Virus record (IMG/VR): IMGVR_UViG_3300028883_000085
Span: 1 to 39,471 of that record
Length of the DNA stretch: 39,471 nt
From: a virus
Strand: one strand, 5' to 3'
The position numbers and the translations under genes are program-made. Of this stretch, positions 1-5,691 are shown in pieces (within the stretch, counting starts at the first letter, position 1; every line of letters begins with the position of its first letter). The notes beneath the pieces were generated by a model. The model made no database searches and was not told the origin of the DNA. It saw only the letters and a list, made by a program, of their open reading frames with translations.

Positions 1-18
1 GTGCGAATTACCCTCAAT
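1..18. other. Left genome end: 12-bp cohesive-end repeat (cos, left half)
   Basis: Bases 1-12 (GTGCGAATTACC) recur exactly at 39459-39470. If the two ends are joined through one copy, the flanks CAATCGAG (right end) and CTCAATGG (left end) are inverted repeats matching at 6 of 8 positions, and their axis falls exactly at the middle of the 12-mer. A 12-nt stagger with rotational symmetry is what lambda-type terminases cut. Gene order also runs without interruption across the junction. Alternatives are an assembly overlap, for which 12 bp is very short, or chance. Confidence 0.6.
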
Positions 19-94
19 GGGAACAATTCCTAGAAGGACCCAAAGAAAAAATAAGAGGCCAGAGCTGACCTTGAAAAAAAACCACAGAAAACAG

Positions 95-367
95 TCATTC
101 TTCCCATTCCTTGCGTGCTTCTATGACATTTATGGATGATCCCAGTCGATGGGGTGCGGAGGGGCGCGGGGTGTTGCGGCCGCTCCGCAGTTGTCGGCCA
201 CGCAGATCAAGCACCCCCTCGATGCCGCGCCAGGTGCGCTCCTGGTACTCAAGACAGTCCGGTGCCGGCACACGATGAGCCCACGCCATCACCGTAGCCT
301 GGTGCTGTGCCGATTCCAGCTTGCACGCGCCCTTGTGCTTGCAGGTATCGCAATCAACGGGAATCAT
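95..367 (-). CDS. Small Cys-containing early phage protein (90 aa)
   Basis: I do not recognise a family. The N-terminus carries a compact cysteine group (Cys6, Cys9, Cys15 in DCDTCKHKGACK) and a further Cys near residue 38, which could bind a metal. The rest is hydrophilic and rich in Arg and Glu. The ATG at 367 overlaps the end of the upstream gene by 14 nt, the tight packing typical of a phage early operon. It is the last gene of the leftward early operon before the genome end. In the circular form the next gene on this strand is the zinc-ribbon/HTH gene starting at 39389, so transcription could continue across cos. Confidence 0.7.
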   Translation of the reverse strand: MIPVDCDTCKHKGACKLESAQHQATVMAWAHRVPAPDCLEYQERTWRGIEGVLDLRGRQLRSGRNTPRPSAPHRLGSSINVIEARKEWEE

Positions 368-563
368 TGCAAAGCCTTATCGCTTTACGTTTTATCACCG
401 CCATAGCCTTGCGCTTCGAACATTGCTCAATCAGATGCTGGTCCATGTAAGCAATCGCATTGTCAATCAGCCTGGCAGCTTCAGCAGGATCTTTTGAAAG
501 CATGCACATCAACGTCGATCTGCAGTCTTCAACGCTCGTGTGGACCAGAGATTCAACATTCAT
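354..563 (-). CDS. Hypothetical early phage protein (69 aa)
   Basis: Unrecognised small, mostly helical protein beginning MNVESLVHTSVEDC. It has a mid-region compatible with a short helical bundle (DPAEAARLIDNAIAYMDQHL) and a basic C-terminal third (KRKAMAVIKRKAIR). It overlaps its upstream neighbour by 4 nt and its downstream neighbour by 14 nt, which suggests translational coupling. The basic tail could contact nucleic acid, but that is inference only. Confidence 0.7.
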   Translation of the reverse strand: MNVESLVHTSVEDCRSTLMCMLSKDPAEAARLIDNAIAYMDQHLIEQCSKRKAMAVIKRKAIRLCNDSR

Positions 564-1222
564 AAAGCGATCCCCCTCACCTTGTTTGCCACAACCTTAT
601 CCAGGATGAACAGCACCTGGGCGTGGATCGTACGGCGATCATCGTCGGCCCAATTCTGCAACGCAGCGAACAAATCCGCATCCCGCTCGGTCGCTTTCAG
701 AACAATCGCGGCACCATTTTCGACCGCTTCGACAACCTCAGGCGGTCGGATCAACGTCACCTTCCCAGGTTTATCCTCAACCAACCCCAACGCAGAAAGT
801 TCGATATTCGGCTTGTCCACCGGCGCGCACTTCTTCTCGTGCGGCAACTTTCCTGACGACCTCCCTGGCCGGGCATTAAAAGCTGGATATTTTTCATCCA
901 GGGTGCCTTGCTTTTTCAGGCGATTGCGGCACGCCTGGCACAGCCCCCGAGAAATGATCGTCATTTCACGGTTGCACTCAAGGCATGCAGCAACCTTCTT
1001 ATCACTCTTCTTTGCCATGTCACGCTCCTTCACCAATTCAGCCACCGGGCGGCTTTTCTTTTTCAGTCCGCCACCCGGTGAGCACTTCTCAATCGCTTGA
1101 CGCTTTACGTCCAGGTAGAGCCGATGCCCGCACAGCTGGCAGACGTCAACCTCGACAGCGTTCTGCTGGTTATGCTCGACCTGGCGGACAACTCGCCCAC
1201 TGCACTTAGGACACGGATCCAC
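560..1222 (-). CDS. Double zinc-ribbon protein with an internal start signal (220 aa)
   Basis: The frame stays open to an ATG at 1390, but the upstream gene occupies that stretch. I chose the GTG at 1222, which has GAGG about 9 nt upstream; the ATG at 1252 has no properly spaced Shine-Dalgarno site. From the GTG the protein starts VDPCPKCSGR. It has one four-cysteine ribbon near residues 4-32 (CPKC...CQLC) and a second after residue 69 (CLEC...CQAC), then a helical C-terminal half (residues about 135-220). Residue 69 is an ATG at 1018 preceded by a perfect AAGGAG at 6-nt spacing, so a shorter 152-aa product starting MAKKSDKK is likely made as well. Function unknown; a nucleic-acid-binding early regulator is plausible. 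Confidence 0.65.
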   Translation of the reverse strand: MDPCPKCSGRVVRQVEHNQQNAVEVDVCQLCGHRLYLDVKRQAIEKCSPGGGLKKKSRPVAELVKERDMAKKSDKKVAACLECNREMTIISRGLCQACRNRLKKQGTLDEKYPAFNARPGRSSGKLPHEKKCAPVDKPNIELSALGLVEDKPGKVTLIRPPEVVEAVENGAAIVLKATERDADLFAALQNWADDDRRTIHAQVLFILDKVVANKVRGIAL

Positions 1223-1400
1223 GCGCCAAAACCTCGCGGACAACAGACACATCCTCAGATCGCGCCTGACCGGCATTAATGCGTCCCTGCACCGCCTCGA
1301 CGCGATCATCAAACGACAACCCAGGACAACCAACACAACCCAGGCCACACGAGCCGTCACAGCGTTTTTCACCGAACACTGGACAGACAAAGCAACTCAT
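1206..1400 (-). CDS. Cysteine-rich small early protein (64 aa)
   Basis: Starting at the ATG at 1400, which overlaps the upstream stop as ATGA, the protein begins MSCFVCPVFGEKRCDGSC and has eight cysteines in its first 27 residues (C3, C6, C14, C18, C22 and so on). This spacing suggests a zinc- or iron-sulfur-binding knuckle. The C-terminal half is helical. A GTG at 1433 would add 11 residues but sits too close to its AAGGA. The 3' end overlaps the next gene by 17 nt. No family recognised. Confidence 0.65.
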   Translation of the reverse strand: MSCFVCPVFGEKRCDGSCGLGCVGCPGLSFDDRVEAVQGRINAGQARSEDVSVVREVLARGSVS

Positions 1401-1663
1401 AAGCTCAAACCAATCTGCCTGCGGCAATAACACCAGTCCTTGCCATATTTGACCTCTTCCGTATTTTCTTTAAACCATCCAAGATTTTTTCTAGCTTTCT
1501 CTATTGCTTCCCAATCAACCCTGATCGGCTTATTTTCCCGATGCCTCATTTCCCAACGACCAGGAAGGTCGCGATACGTTTTGTTATGGAGGTACCAGAG
1601 CTCCCACCCATCCTTAATTAGTCTCTTGATCTCAACAGAACTGGTAATTACTCTTTCTTTCAA
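1397..1663 (-). CDS. Hypothetical early phage protein (88 aa, TTG start)
   Basis: Unrecognised 88-aa protein rich in Trp, Arg and Lys, with a short CYC near the C-terminus. The start is a TTG at 1663 that overlaps the upstream stop (TTGA), with GGAAG about 7 nt before it. Overlap at both ends fits an operon read by coupled translation. The composition (basic and aromatic) suggests a soluble nucleic-acid or protein binder, but nothing more specific can be claimed. Confidence 0.65.
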   Translation of the reverse strand: MKERVITSSVEIKRLIKDGWELWYLHNKTYRDLPGRWEMRHRENKPIRVDWEAIEKARKNLGWFKENTEEVKYGKDWCYCRRQIGLSL

Positions 1664-1854
1664 AACAAAACTTCCCGCTCAAAATACTCACGCTCTTCTT
1701 CCGTCATCGGCTCCAGGTCCTCGAACGTTCGATCGAGCAGCTCTTTGCCGCAGCGGTCGCAGAAATACAGACAATTGCTCATAAACCCATGATCGAGGCC
1801 GCGATAACTGTGCCCTTTGATTTTGCAGATCAATCGTTTCAAAAGACGTAACAT
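1660..1854 (-). CDS. DUF1660-like small zinc-ribbon phage protein (64 aa)
   Basis: The sequence begins MLRLLKRLICKIKGHSY and continues to a CDRCGKELL knuckle at residues 32-40. It has the layout of the short phage proteins grouped as DUF1660: an N-terminal basic helix with a Cys-x(n)-Gly-His motif, then CxxCG. C10, H15, C32 and C35 could form a zinc site. The acidic tail (residues 44-64) is typical of small phage regulators. Start and stop overlap their neighbours by 1-4 nt. Function is not known for the family. Confidence 0.65.
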   Translation of the reverse strand: MLRLLKRLICKIKGHSYRGLDHGFMSNCLYFCDRCGKELLDRTFEDLEPMTEEEREYFEREVLF

Positions 1855-2108
1855 CAGACAACCTCGCCCTCTGCAGCAAAAGCCTCACGGCGCATTTTCC
1901 TGCGCTGCTTTTTGCTCATCTTCTGGCCACCGCCGACACGCCTCAAACAGCCATTCTCATCGCGGCGATATAAACGGCCGTCTGATGAGCGCAATAGGCC
2001 GTCCCCCTCCTCTTTCAGATGGAAAACAATCCGGCCTTGCTGCCTCATCCTATTGAATTCACCACGCGAAACGTCCTTATCACCAACCTTGATAATTTCC
2101 TTTTCCAT
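1854..2108 (-). CDS. Hypothetical basic early protein (84 aa)
   Basis: The frame is open to 2225, but the ATG at 2108 (MEKEIIKVGD) has GGAG about 8 nt upstream and shares a base with the stop of the 32-aa gene before it (TAATG). The translated upstream part contains an implausible Cys run and belongs to that other gene. The protein has a central stretch resembling a small beta domain (GRIVFHLKEEGDGLLRSSDG) and a very basic end (KMSKKQRRKMRREAF). Function unknown; nucleic-acid binding is possible. Confidence 0.65.
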   Translation of the reverse strand: MEKEIIKVGDKDVSRGEFNRMRQQGRIVFHLKEEGDGLLRSSDGRLYRRDENGCLRRVGGGQKMSKKQRRKMRREAFAAEGEVV

Positions 2109-2206
2109 TAGATGTCTCCGTAATAATCGCGCACATCGACAGCCCAGGCATGAATTGCCCATCCATAAACAGCTATCACAGCAACAGCAACAGTGATCCA
2201 GATCAC
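2108..2206 (-). CDS. Single-span membrane micropeptide (32 aa)
   Basis: A short frame starts with the GTG at 2206, which overlaps the upstream TGA, with AGAGG about 7 nt before it. It encodes a hydrophobic segment (WITVAVAVIAVYGWAIHAW) followed by a short acidic tail (DVRDYYGDI). It ends in TAATG, coupling it to the next gene. The overlaps on both sides, the Shine-Dalgarno site and the clean membrane span support a real gene. It follows another small membrane protein, so the two may act together. No homologue recognised. Confidence 0.55.
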   Translation of the reverse strand: MIWITVAVAVIAVYGWAIHAWAVDVRDYYGDI

Positions 2207-2439
2207 TTGTCAGCCTCTTGGTCAATAAATGTCATGTGGTGGGTTGTCGGATGATAGTAGTGAGCGCGAGGAGGCTCGATCTGCATGACTTCGTCAATCG
2301 TCCGGCAGCCGGGCAGGACCTTCCATAAAACAGACAGCACAACAAGGAACAGGGCCACAGCAAAAAGACCGATCAAAACGTCAATCAGGCCGCCATTATC
2401 AGACTCGTTATGCTTTGAAATGTTGCGCAAATCGACCAT
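2203..2439 (-). CDS. Single-span membrane protein (78 aa)
   Basis: The start at 2439 has a strong GGAGG 5-6 nt upstream. Residues 19-40 (LIDVLIGLFAVALFLVVLSV) form one clear transmembrane helix, preceded by a charged N-terminus and followed by a roughly 35-residue hydrophilic tail containing PPRAHYYHPTTHH. The His/Tyr/Pro-rich tail is unusual and could bind metal. It is the first gene after the tRNA and structured region and is coupled to the 32-aa membrane peptide downstream. A role in host membrane takeover or superinfection exclusion is speculation. Confidence 0.7.
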   Translation of the reverse strand: MVDLRNISKHNESDNGGLIDVLIGLFAVALFLVVLSVLWKVLPGCRTIDEVMQIEPPRAHYYHPTTHHMTFIDQEADK

Positions 2440-2613
2440 AAAACCTCCGAAATAAGCTGCTCAGGTTTGTGCGGCTCCTAGTACCATGAATCCTTTAACG
2501 ATCCACGGGGATGCGGGTGGCTGGCTAAATGGAGACTGACACGAGAATCAACTCTGCTCCTGTTAACGCCTTGCGGGTGCCGTCTCGCCCTTTTCACCTC
2601 TCTGAGCAACAAC

Positions 2614-2686
2614 TGGGAGCGGTGGCAGGAATTGAACCTGCAAGCGATGGGATATGAGCCCATGCTGTCAACCTTGACTCACCGCA
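2614..2686 (-). tRNA. tRNA with CAT anticodon (Met/Ile-type), reduced D arm
   Basis: Read on the minus strand, the 73-nt sequence has a 7-nt acceptor with a mismatched first pair (TGCGGTG/CACCGCT), discriminator C and an encoded CCA. The anticodon stem-loop is ATGGG-CTCATAT-CCCAT, and the T arm is GCAGG-TTCAATT-CCTGC. The D arm is very small (GTCA/TGAC around only a few bases) and lacks the usual AGxxxGG loop, making the molecule about 3-4 nt shorter than usual. Six acceptor pairs and both other stems are intact. It may be a functional phage tRNA or one decaying in the D arm. Confidence 0.65.
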
Positions 2687-2689
2687 GTA

Positions 2690-2920
2690 TTTAAATTTAA
2701 GGGCCGGTCAGCCCTGCACGCTGGGTCATACCCTCACCACGTGCGCCAGGTGGGATAACCTGACAACCTAGACTCTCTTCGACCCCAGGGCCTTCACCAC
2801 TGGATGGCGTACATCCAAAGCCTTTGGTGGCTAAACTAACCCGCAGCCCCCACGGCCACGAGCACCCGCTGTTTTCTACCGGTCGAGCCTCCCGGAGGGG
2901 GTTGGGGGCTCGACCGGCAC
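2690..2920 (-). ncRNA. Highly structured non-coding stretch, possible RNA gene
   Basis: No convincing gene occupies this stretch; the one open frame has no start codon. On the minus strand it shows a series of hairpins: CCGGTCGAGCC/GGCTCGACCGG (11 bp, 2880-2919); CACCA/TGGTG enclosing TGGATG/CATCCA (about 2795-2827); CAGGT/ACCTG; GCACG/CGTGC enclosing GGGT/ACCC (2714-2742); and AGGGC/GCCCT (2700-2715). These lie between the 36-aa zinc-ribbon gene and the tRNA in the same orientation. It does not fold as a standard tRNA and matches no RNA family I recognise. Confidence 0.4.
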
Positions 2921-2924
2921 GGCA

Positions 2925-3035
2925 TTACTGCCGTAACTGTTTCGACCTTTCCAGCCGTTTCAATTCACAAATGTGACACCGACGACCTCGACCATAGACG
3001 CGGAACTTTCCGCATTTTTCGCAAAAACTAACCAT
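2925..3035 (-). CDS. Mini zinc-ribbon protein (36 aa)
   Basis: A 36-codon frame starts at the ATG at 3035, which overlaps the end of the upstream HTH gene by 8 nt, with GAGGGA about 6 nt upstream. The protein is a bare four-cysteine ribbon: MVSFCEKCGKF, a short basic turn (YGRGRRCHIC), then a basic helix (ELKRLERSKQLRQ). C5, C8, C20 and C23 are ideally spaced for zinc, and 11 of 36 residues are Lys or Arg. A tiny DNA- or RNA-binding factor is the natural inference. It ends just before an 11-bp hairpin. Confidence 0.6.
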   Translation of the reverse strand: MVSFCEKCGKFRVYGRGRRCHICELKRLERSKQLRQ

Positions 3036-3282
3036 TCGTTCCCTCCCTCACCGCCGGATTTGTTGGAGACAGCAACCAGGCTTCAACCTCTGGACGACTC
3101 CAGCCCTGGACCCCGCGCCCGAAAACACGCTCAGGCGGAAAGCCTTCCGTCGTGTCGGCTATTTTCCTCGCAGTCTCCGAGCAGCAGCCCAACAACTTTC
3201 CGAGACCGCCCACCTTCAACACCAGGCCGTCCTCAAAATAAACCGGCTTACTCCGGTCTGTCTGTCCCCTGCCCTTTTTCAT
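3028..3282 (-). CDS. AlpA/excisionase-like helix-turn-helix protein (84 aa)
   Basis: Residues 21-60 (LKVGGLGKLLGCCSETARKI ... VFGRGVQGWSRPEVEAWL) have the layout of short winged-helix proteins of the AlpA/Xis type: HTH, then an Arg/Gly-rich wing, then the final 'WSRPEVEAWL' helix in which Trp-x-Arg-x-Glu-hydrophobic is characteristic. Such proteins control integration, excision or early transcription. It has AAGGAG 6 nt upstream of the ATG and overlaps the 36-aa zinc-ribbon gene. Since it lies 5 kb from the integrase, a transcriptional role is as likely as an excisionase role. Confidence 0.7.
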   Translation of the reverse strand: MKKGRGQTDRSKPVYFEDGLVLKVGGLGKLLGCCSETARKIADTTEGFPPERVFGRGVQGWSRPEVEAWLLSPTNPAVREGTNG

Positions 3283-3400
3283 GCCGATCTCCTTACCTTA
3301 GAAATCAACTTTGATAAGCTATTAACGCCAACCAGAAACCCGTAAATGAGTACCCCTATGAGCAAAAATCAATACACCTTTGAACAACACAAACCCTTGG
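3283..3400 (-). promoter_or_regulatory. 118-bp intergenic gap in the early operon
   Basis: The longest break within the small early genes. On the minus strand it starts with the perfect palindrome GGAGCAGCTCC (3405-3415, overlapping the end of the upstream gene). It then runs through an AT-rich stretch with weak promoter-like hexamers (TTGATT near 3350) and ends with AAGGAG before the AlpA-like gene. A terminator plus a secondary early promoter is plausible, but no match is strong. Confidence 0.25.
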
Positions 3401-3814
3401 CTAGGAGCTGCTCCGTATGCGTGAAAAGCTGCTCGTTATTAGCACAACAACCCGACCCTCTATCTTGAACACAATCAAACGCCCACACCCATCACACAAA
3501 ACAGTCTGCCCATCACCGGAGAGAAGTGACTTAACAGAAAGCTTTTCTCTGGTGATGTCCCTGGCTGCCCCGCAAGCAGAACACCTGACAAACCGCAGAC
3601 CGCTCATAACGTCTGTCTCCCCAGACTCGAAGTTAGCCAACCAGCAATCCTGATCGTTGACAACAGCGCCATTTTCCAGGGTCAGCAACACCTTCCTATT
3701 TCCAGCAAGGTCCTTATAAGCCTTGCTGGAAACAACAACAGACGTCTTATCTTTACAGTTGAATTTGTCGTAATACCGCACTTCAAAACCAATTAGGTCG
3801 TGATTTTCACCCAT
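3401..3814 (-). CDS. Zinc-ribbon-containing early protein (137 aa)
   Basis: I use the ATG at 3814 (MGENHDLIGFEVRYYDK), which overlaps the previous stop as TGATG, with GAGG about 10 nt upstream; a GTG at 3817 is also possible. The N-terminal 70 residues look like a beta-rich domain with alternating charged and hydrophobic strands. Residues about 79-113 contain a four-cysteine ribbon (CSACG ... CDGCG), followed by a hydrophobic strand (RLIVFKIEGRVVVLI). Function unknown; it is one of several zinc-ribbon proteins in this operon. Confidence 0.65.
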   Translation of the reverse strand: MGENHDLIGFEVRYYDKFNCKDKTSVVVSSKAYKDLAGNRKVLLTLENGAVVNDQDCWLANFESGETDVMSGLRFVRCSACGAARDITREKLSVKSLLSGDGQTVLCDGCGRLIVFKIEGRVVVLITSSFSRIRSSS

Positions 3815-4122
3815 CACGCCACATCCTCATGCAGATTGACTGGTGACAAAAGATCGCGTTGCAGCTGCTCCAAAGCTTCAAGCCTGGAAATCGCAGTCGC
3901 ACGGTTATCTCGTATAGCGTTCAACACTGCCTCTTCGTTCGAGTCCCCATGTCCTTGGACCAGACCACCAGGGAAGCCATCAATATCGATCATCGCGTGA
4001 TACCTGAAACAGCCAGTGATACGATCACTCACATCAACCCGACCGACATGCTCACCGCCAATAAAGATGCCTTCGCTTTTGACAACATCTTTTTTTTCAA
4101 TTTCCATAAATTCGAGATTCAT
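3814..4122 (-). CDS. Hypothetical early protein (102 aa)
   Basis: The start is taken as the ATG at 4122 (MNLEFMEIEKKD), with GGAGG 8 nt upstream and a TGATG overlap with the 44-aa gene before it; a GTG at 4125 adds one residue. The middle (GCFRYHAMIDIDGFPGGLVQ) reads like a small beta-sheet with a Gly-Phe-Pro turn. The C-terminal 40 residues are predicted helical (EEAVLNAIRDNRATAISRLE). No family recognised. Confidence 0.65.
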   Translation of the reverse strand: MNLEFMEIEKKDVVKSEGIFIGGEHVGRVDVSDRITGCFRYHAMIDIDGFPGGLVQGHGDSNEEAVLNAIRDNRATAISRLEALEQLQRDLLSPVNLHEDVA

Positions 4123-4256
4123 CACACCAGCCTCCGCTTAAGCTTTTTCAGCGACTTTTTCGCCATAGCACCGCCGAGCTTTTTTCCCGCATGCTGCTTT
4201 TTGTCGCTCACGAAAATCGCCTCAATCACCTCGAAAAAAGCCTTGATAAATTTCAT
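4122..4256 (-). CDS. Basic micropeptide (44 aa)
   Basis: A 44-codon frame begins with ATGA overlapping the stop of the CII-like gene and ends in TGATG at the next start, so it fills the space between two genes exactly. It starts with a hydrophobic helix (MKFIKAFFEVIEAIFV), then a Lys-rich tail (KKQHAGKKLGG, KKSLKKLKRRLV) with 14 Lys/Arg. The amphipathic-plus-basic pattern could suit a membrane- or nucleic-acid-binding peptide. The double overlap is the main evidence for translation. Confidence 0.55.
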   Translation of the reverse strand: MKFIKAFFEVIEAIFVSDKKQHAGKKLGGAMAKKSLKKLKRRLV

Positions 4257-4744
4257 ACCGCGACCTCCTCCCTATGCTGTTTTTTCAGCGCCTCAAGCAA
4301 AGCCATGGCCGTGCGCACCTGGTCGAGCAAATCGGCCTCGATGCGCTTGATTTCAAAACCATCAATCCGCCCATCCTCAAGAGCCAGACCAATATCCGCC
4401 AGCACGTTGCCGAACAGCTGCACGTTGTTAGCAACCAGCCTGTCAATCTCTTGAGAGCGCTTCGGAATCTCAGGCAGCGAAAACGCCACCCGGCCGCAGC
4501 TTGCCTCCATAAAATCGAGCAGACGAAAATCCTTAGTCAGCTTTGTCAGAGGGATCACATGGCGAGCAGCAAACTTAAAAGAATCCAGCTCCGGATTTGC
4601 CGCGTTGGTCAGCATGCTGTAGCTCACACCCAACTGCTCAGCCATCTGGCGCGGTGTCAGGTCATTTTCAAAAATCACCCGGTGCAACACATCTTTAAGC
4701 GTCAAACCACCCATGACCAGCCTCCCCTTAGACTCCGTCTCCAT
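4253..4744 (-). CDS. Phage CII-type regulatory protein (CP76 family, 163 aa)
   Basis: The layout matches the phage regulatory protein family CP76 ('CII'). Residues 16-55 hold an HTH with the signature LGVSYSMLTNAANPEL, followed by a conserved helical region (HVIPLTKLTKDFRLLDFMEA) and a Gly-Arg-hydrophobic-Pro element (GRVAFSLPEI). The C-terminal 60 residues form an amphipathic coiled-coil-like helix. Family members in temperate phages set the lysis/lysogeny choice and are made early from the operon that begins with Cro, which is exactly its place here. AGGA precedes the ATG by about 9 nt. Confidence 0.85.
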   Translation of the reverse strand: METESKGRLVMGGLTLKDVLHRVIFENDLTPRQMAEQLGVSYSMLTNAANPELDSFKFAARHVIPLTKLTKDFRLLDFMEASCGRVAFSLPEIPKRSQEIDRLVANNVQLFGNVLADIGLALEDGRIDGFEIKRIEADLLDQVRTAMALLEALKKQHREEVAV

Positions 4745-4755
4745 TCACTACTTTC

Positions 4756-4995
4756 CTAACCCGCCTTTTGCTCGTATTCTTCAGCCATGAGCTCGTCCAT
4801 CGTCACATTCAGAGCCTTGGCCAGCTTTTCAACCGTCTTCACCTGCGGATTCAACGTCTTGCTGCGCAAAATGTCGCCGATCCGGCTTAACGGCACACCC
4901 GACTTCAACAACAGATCGTGGGCCTTCATGTCCTGCTCAGCCATGATCCGCTTTAAATTGATGGCTAAAGCCGTTTCCTGTTTTGTTGTTTCCAT
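4756..4995 (-). CDS. Cro-like XRE-family repressor (79 aa)
   Basis: A single Cro/C1-type HTH domain fills the protein: NLKRIMAEQDMKAHDLLLKS (helices 1-2), GVPLSRIGDILRS (turn and recognition helix), then KTLNPQVKTVEKLAKALNVT. The recognition region resembles that of the plus-strand repressor (VSGKTLNPHTKTTDKIAEYF), sharing the KTLNPxxKT element, so the two may bind related operators. It is the first gene of the leftward early operon, as expected for Cro. No strong Shine-Dalgarno site is visible. Confidence 0.85.
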   Translation of the reverse strand: METTKQETALAINLKRIMAEQDMKAHDLLLKSGVPLSRIGDILRSKTLNPQVKTVEKLAKALNVTMDELMAEEYEQKAG

Positions 4996-5070
4996 TTGCG
5001 TTACCCGTTTAGGTTTGATAGTTTGATGACTTAAGTAATTAGCAAAACTCCAATATCATGACTTCGTCAG
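4996..5070. promoter_or_regulatory. Divergent promoter/operator region between Cro and a plus-strand membrane gene
   Basis: The 75-bp gap separates the leftward Cro gene from a rightward gene. It contains the perfect palindrome ACTTAAGT (5029-5036), the interrupted dyad TGAC-TTC-GTCA near 5058-5068, and a near-direct repeat (TTTGATAG, TTTGATGA). On the minus strand TTGCTA and CTATCA lie 18 bp apart, a possible early leftward promoter. Assignment as operator is inference from position and symmetry. Confidence 0.45.
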
Positions 5071-5361
5071 ATGAATGTTCCTGGCATAACAAAAGTAATA
5101 GGCGGGTTCATCGCCACGTACGCATTGGGCCTTGCCACAATGAGCGACCGAGGCCCCTCAACGAAGACAGCCGGATGGCTACTTCTTGCTGCTTTCATCT
5201 TTTTGGCGCTGTCTCTGTCGCCCAGAGCAGAAATAAACAAAGGCACAAGGCGAGGCCTAAATAGCTTTGACCCTGGCCACTTAGAAAAGAAAGAATCAAA
5301 ACTGATTGGGGCCGCTGCCATCTTTCTGACTGCCGCTCTCATTTCCAGGATCCTGTTCTGA
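5071..5361 (+). CDS. Three-span membrane protein in the immunity region (96 aa)
   Basis: The protein has three hydrophobic helices: residues 8-24 (KVIGGFIATYALGLATM), 34-50 (AGWLLLAAFIFLALSL) and 77-95 (LIGAAAIFLTAALISRILF), joined by short charged loops. It lies between cro and the repressor, on the repressor's strand. No Shine-Dalgarno site precedes the ATG, so it may be leaderless or weakly translated. Its 3' end overlaps the convergent gene by 23 nt. Small membrane proteins in this position often act in superinfection exclusion; that is inference. Confidence 0.55.
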   Translation: MNVPGITKVIGGFIATYALGLATMSDRGPSTKTAGWLLLAAFIFLALSLSPRAEINKGTRRGLNSFDPGHLEKKESKLIGAAAIFLTAALISRILF

Positions 5362-5581
5362 TCCAGAGAGTAAAAAGCCTATAAAGCCAGTGAGGAACAA
5401 CAGCCAGCCCAAAATAAAACCAGCTTTGCCAACTGTTCAGGCCGCCAAAAAACAAGTAGCAGCCGATCAGTGCCAAGGCAATAAGAACAAAAGAAACCAA
5501 CATATAGAGAGCATCGAGGCTATCGCATAGCTCATCGAGCCTATTGAATAATCGATCGCGGTCTATCTGTTGTAGATCCAT
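5339..5581 (-). CDS. Two-span membrane protein in the immunity region (80 aa)
   Basis: A hydrophilic N-terminus (MDLQQIDRDRLFNRLDEL) is followed by two strong membrane helices: residues 26-46 (YMLVSFVLIALALIGCYLFF) and 50-71 (SWQSWFYFGLAVVPHWLYRL). It ends with a short basic tail. GGAG lies 7 nt upstream of the ATG. It is divergent from the repressor across 110 bp and convergent with the plus-strand membrane gene, so a leftward transcript would run antisense through that gene into cro. An exclusion or lysogeny-state function is possible but unproven. Confidence 0.6.
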   Translation of the reverse strand: MDLQQIDRDRLFNRLDELCDSLDALYMLVSFVLIALALIGCYLFFGGLNSWQSWFYFGLAVVPHWLYRLFTLWIRTGSWK

Positions 5582-5691
5582 GAGCTAGCTCCGTTAGCAT
5601 TCGGTCGTGTTTTCTAGCCGTGTATGGGTAACGTATAGACGAGTTCGTTTTGCTTGTCAAACGAATTTATACGAAAAATTTGGCGGGGAAG
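5582..5691. promoter_or_regulatory. Repressor promoter/operator region with nested palindromes
   Basis: Upstream of the repressor, TTCGTTT (5644-5650) and AAACGAA (5659-5665) form a perfect inverted repeat. GTATA (5633-5637) and TATAC (5668-5672) form a second, nearly concentric one. TTCGTT and TATACG lie about 18 bp apart, a candidate promoter for the repressor overlapping the dyad. The opposite side would drive the leftward membrane gene. This is the most operator-like sequence in the immunity region. Confidence 0.55.

Noticed and set aside
30-98. 22-aa hydrophobic frame near the left end
   Set aside because: It overlaps the previous stop as ATGA but has no ribosome site and a biased Phe/Ser composition; not enough to call.
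540-1100. Long plus-strand open frame (186 aa) opposite the zinc-ribbon gene
   Set aside because: It is antisense to a coupled early operon, has no ribosome site and its composition (Ser/Arg/Phe-rich) is that of a shadow frame.
2478-2663. 61-aa minus-strand frame overlapping the tRNA
   Set aside because: Its first part is the tRNA sequence itself, and the rest has no family-like features.
2700-2880. Additional tRNAs in the structured region
   Set aside because: One stem has a 7-nt loop with a possible ACG anticodon (near 2803-2819), but no matching T arm or acceptor could be found.
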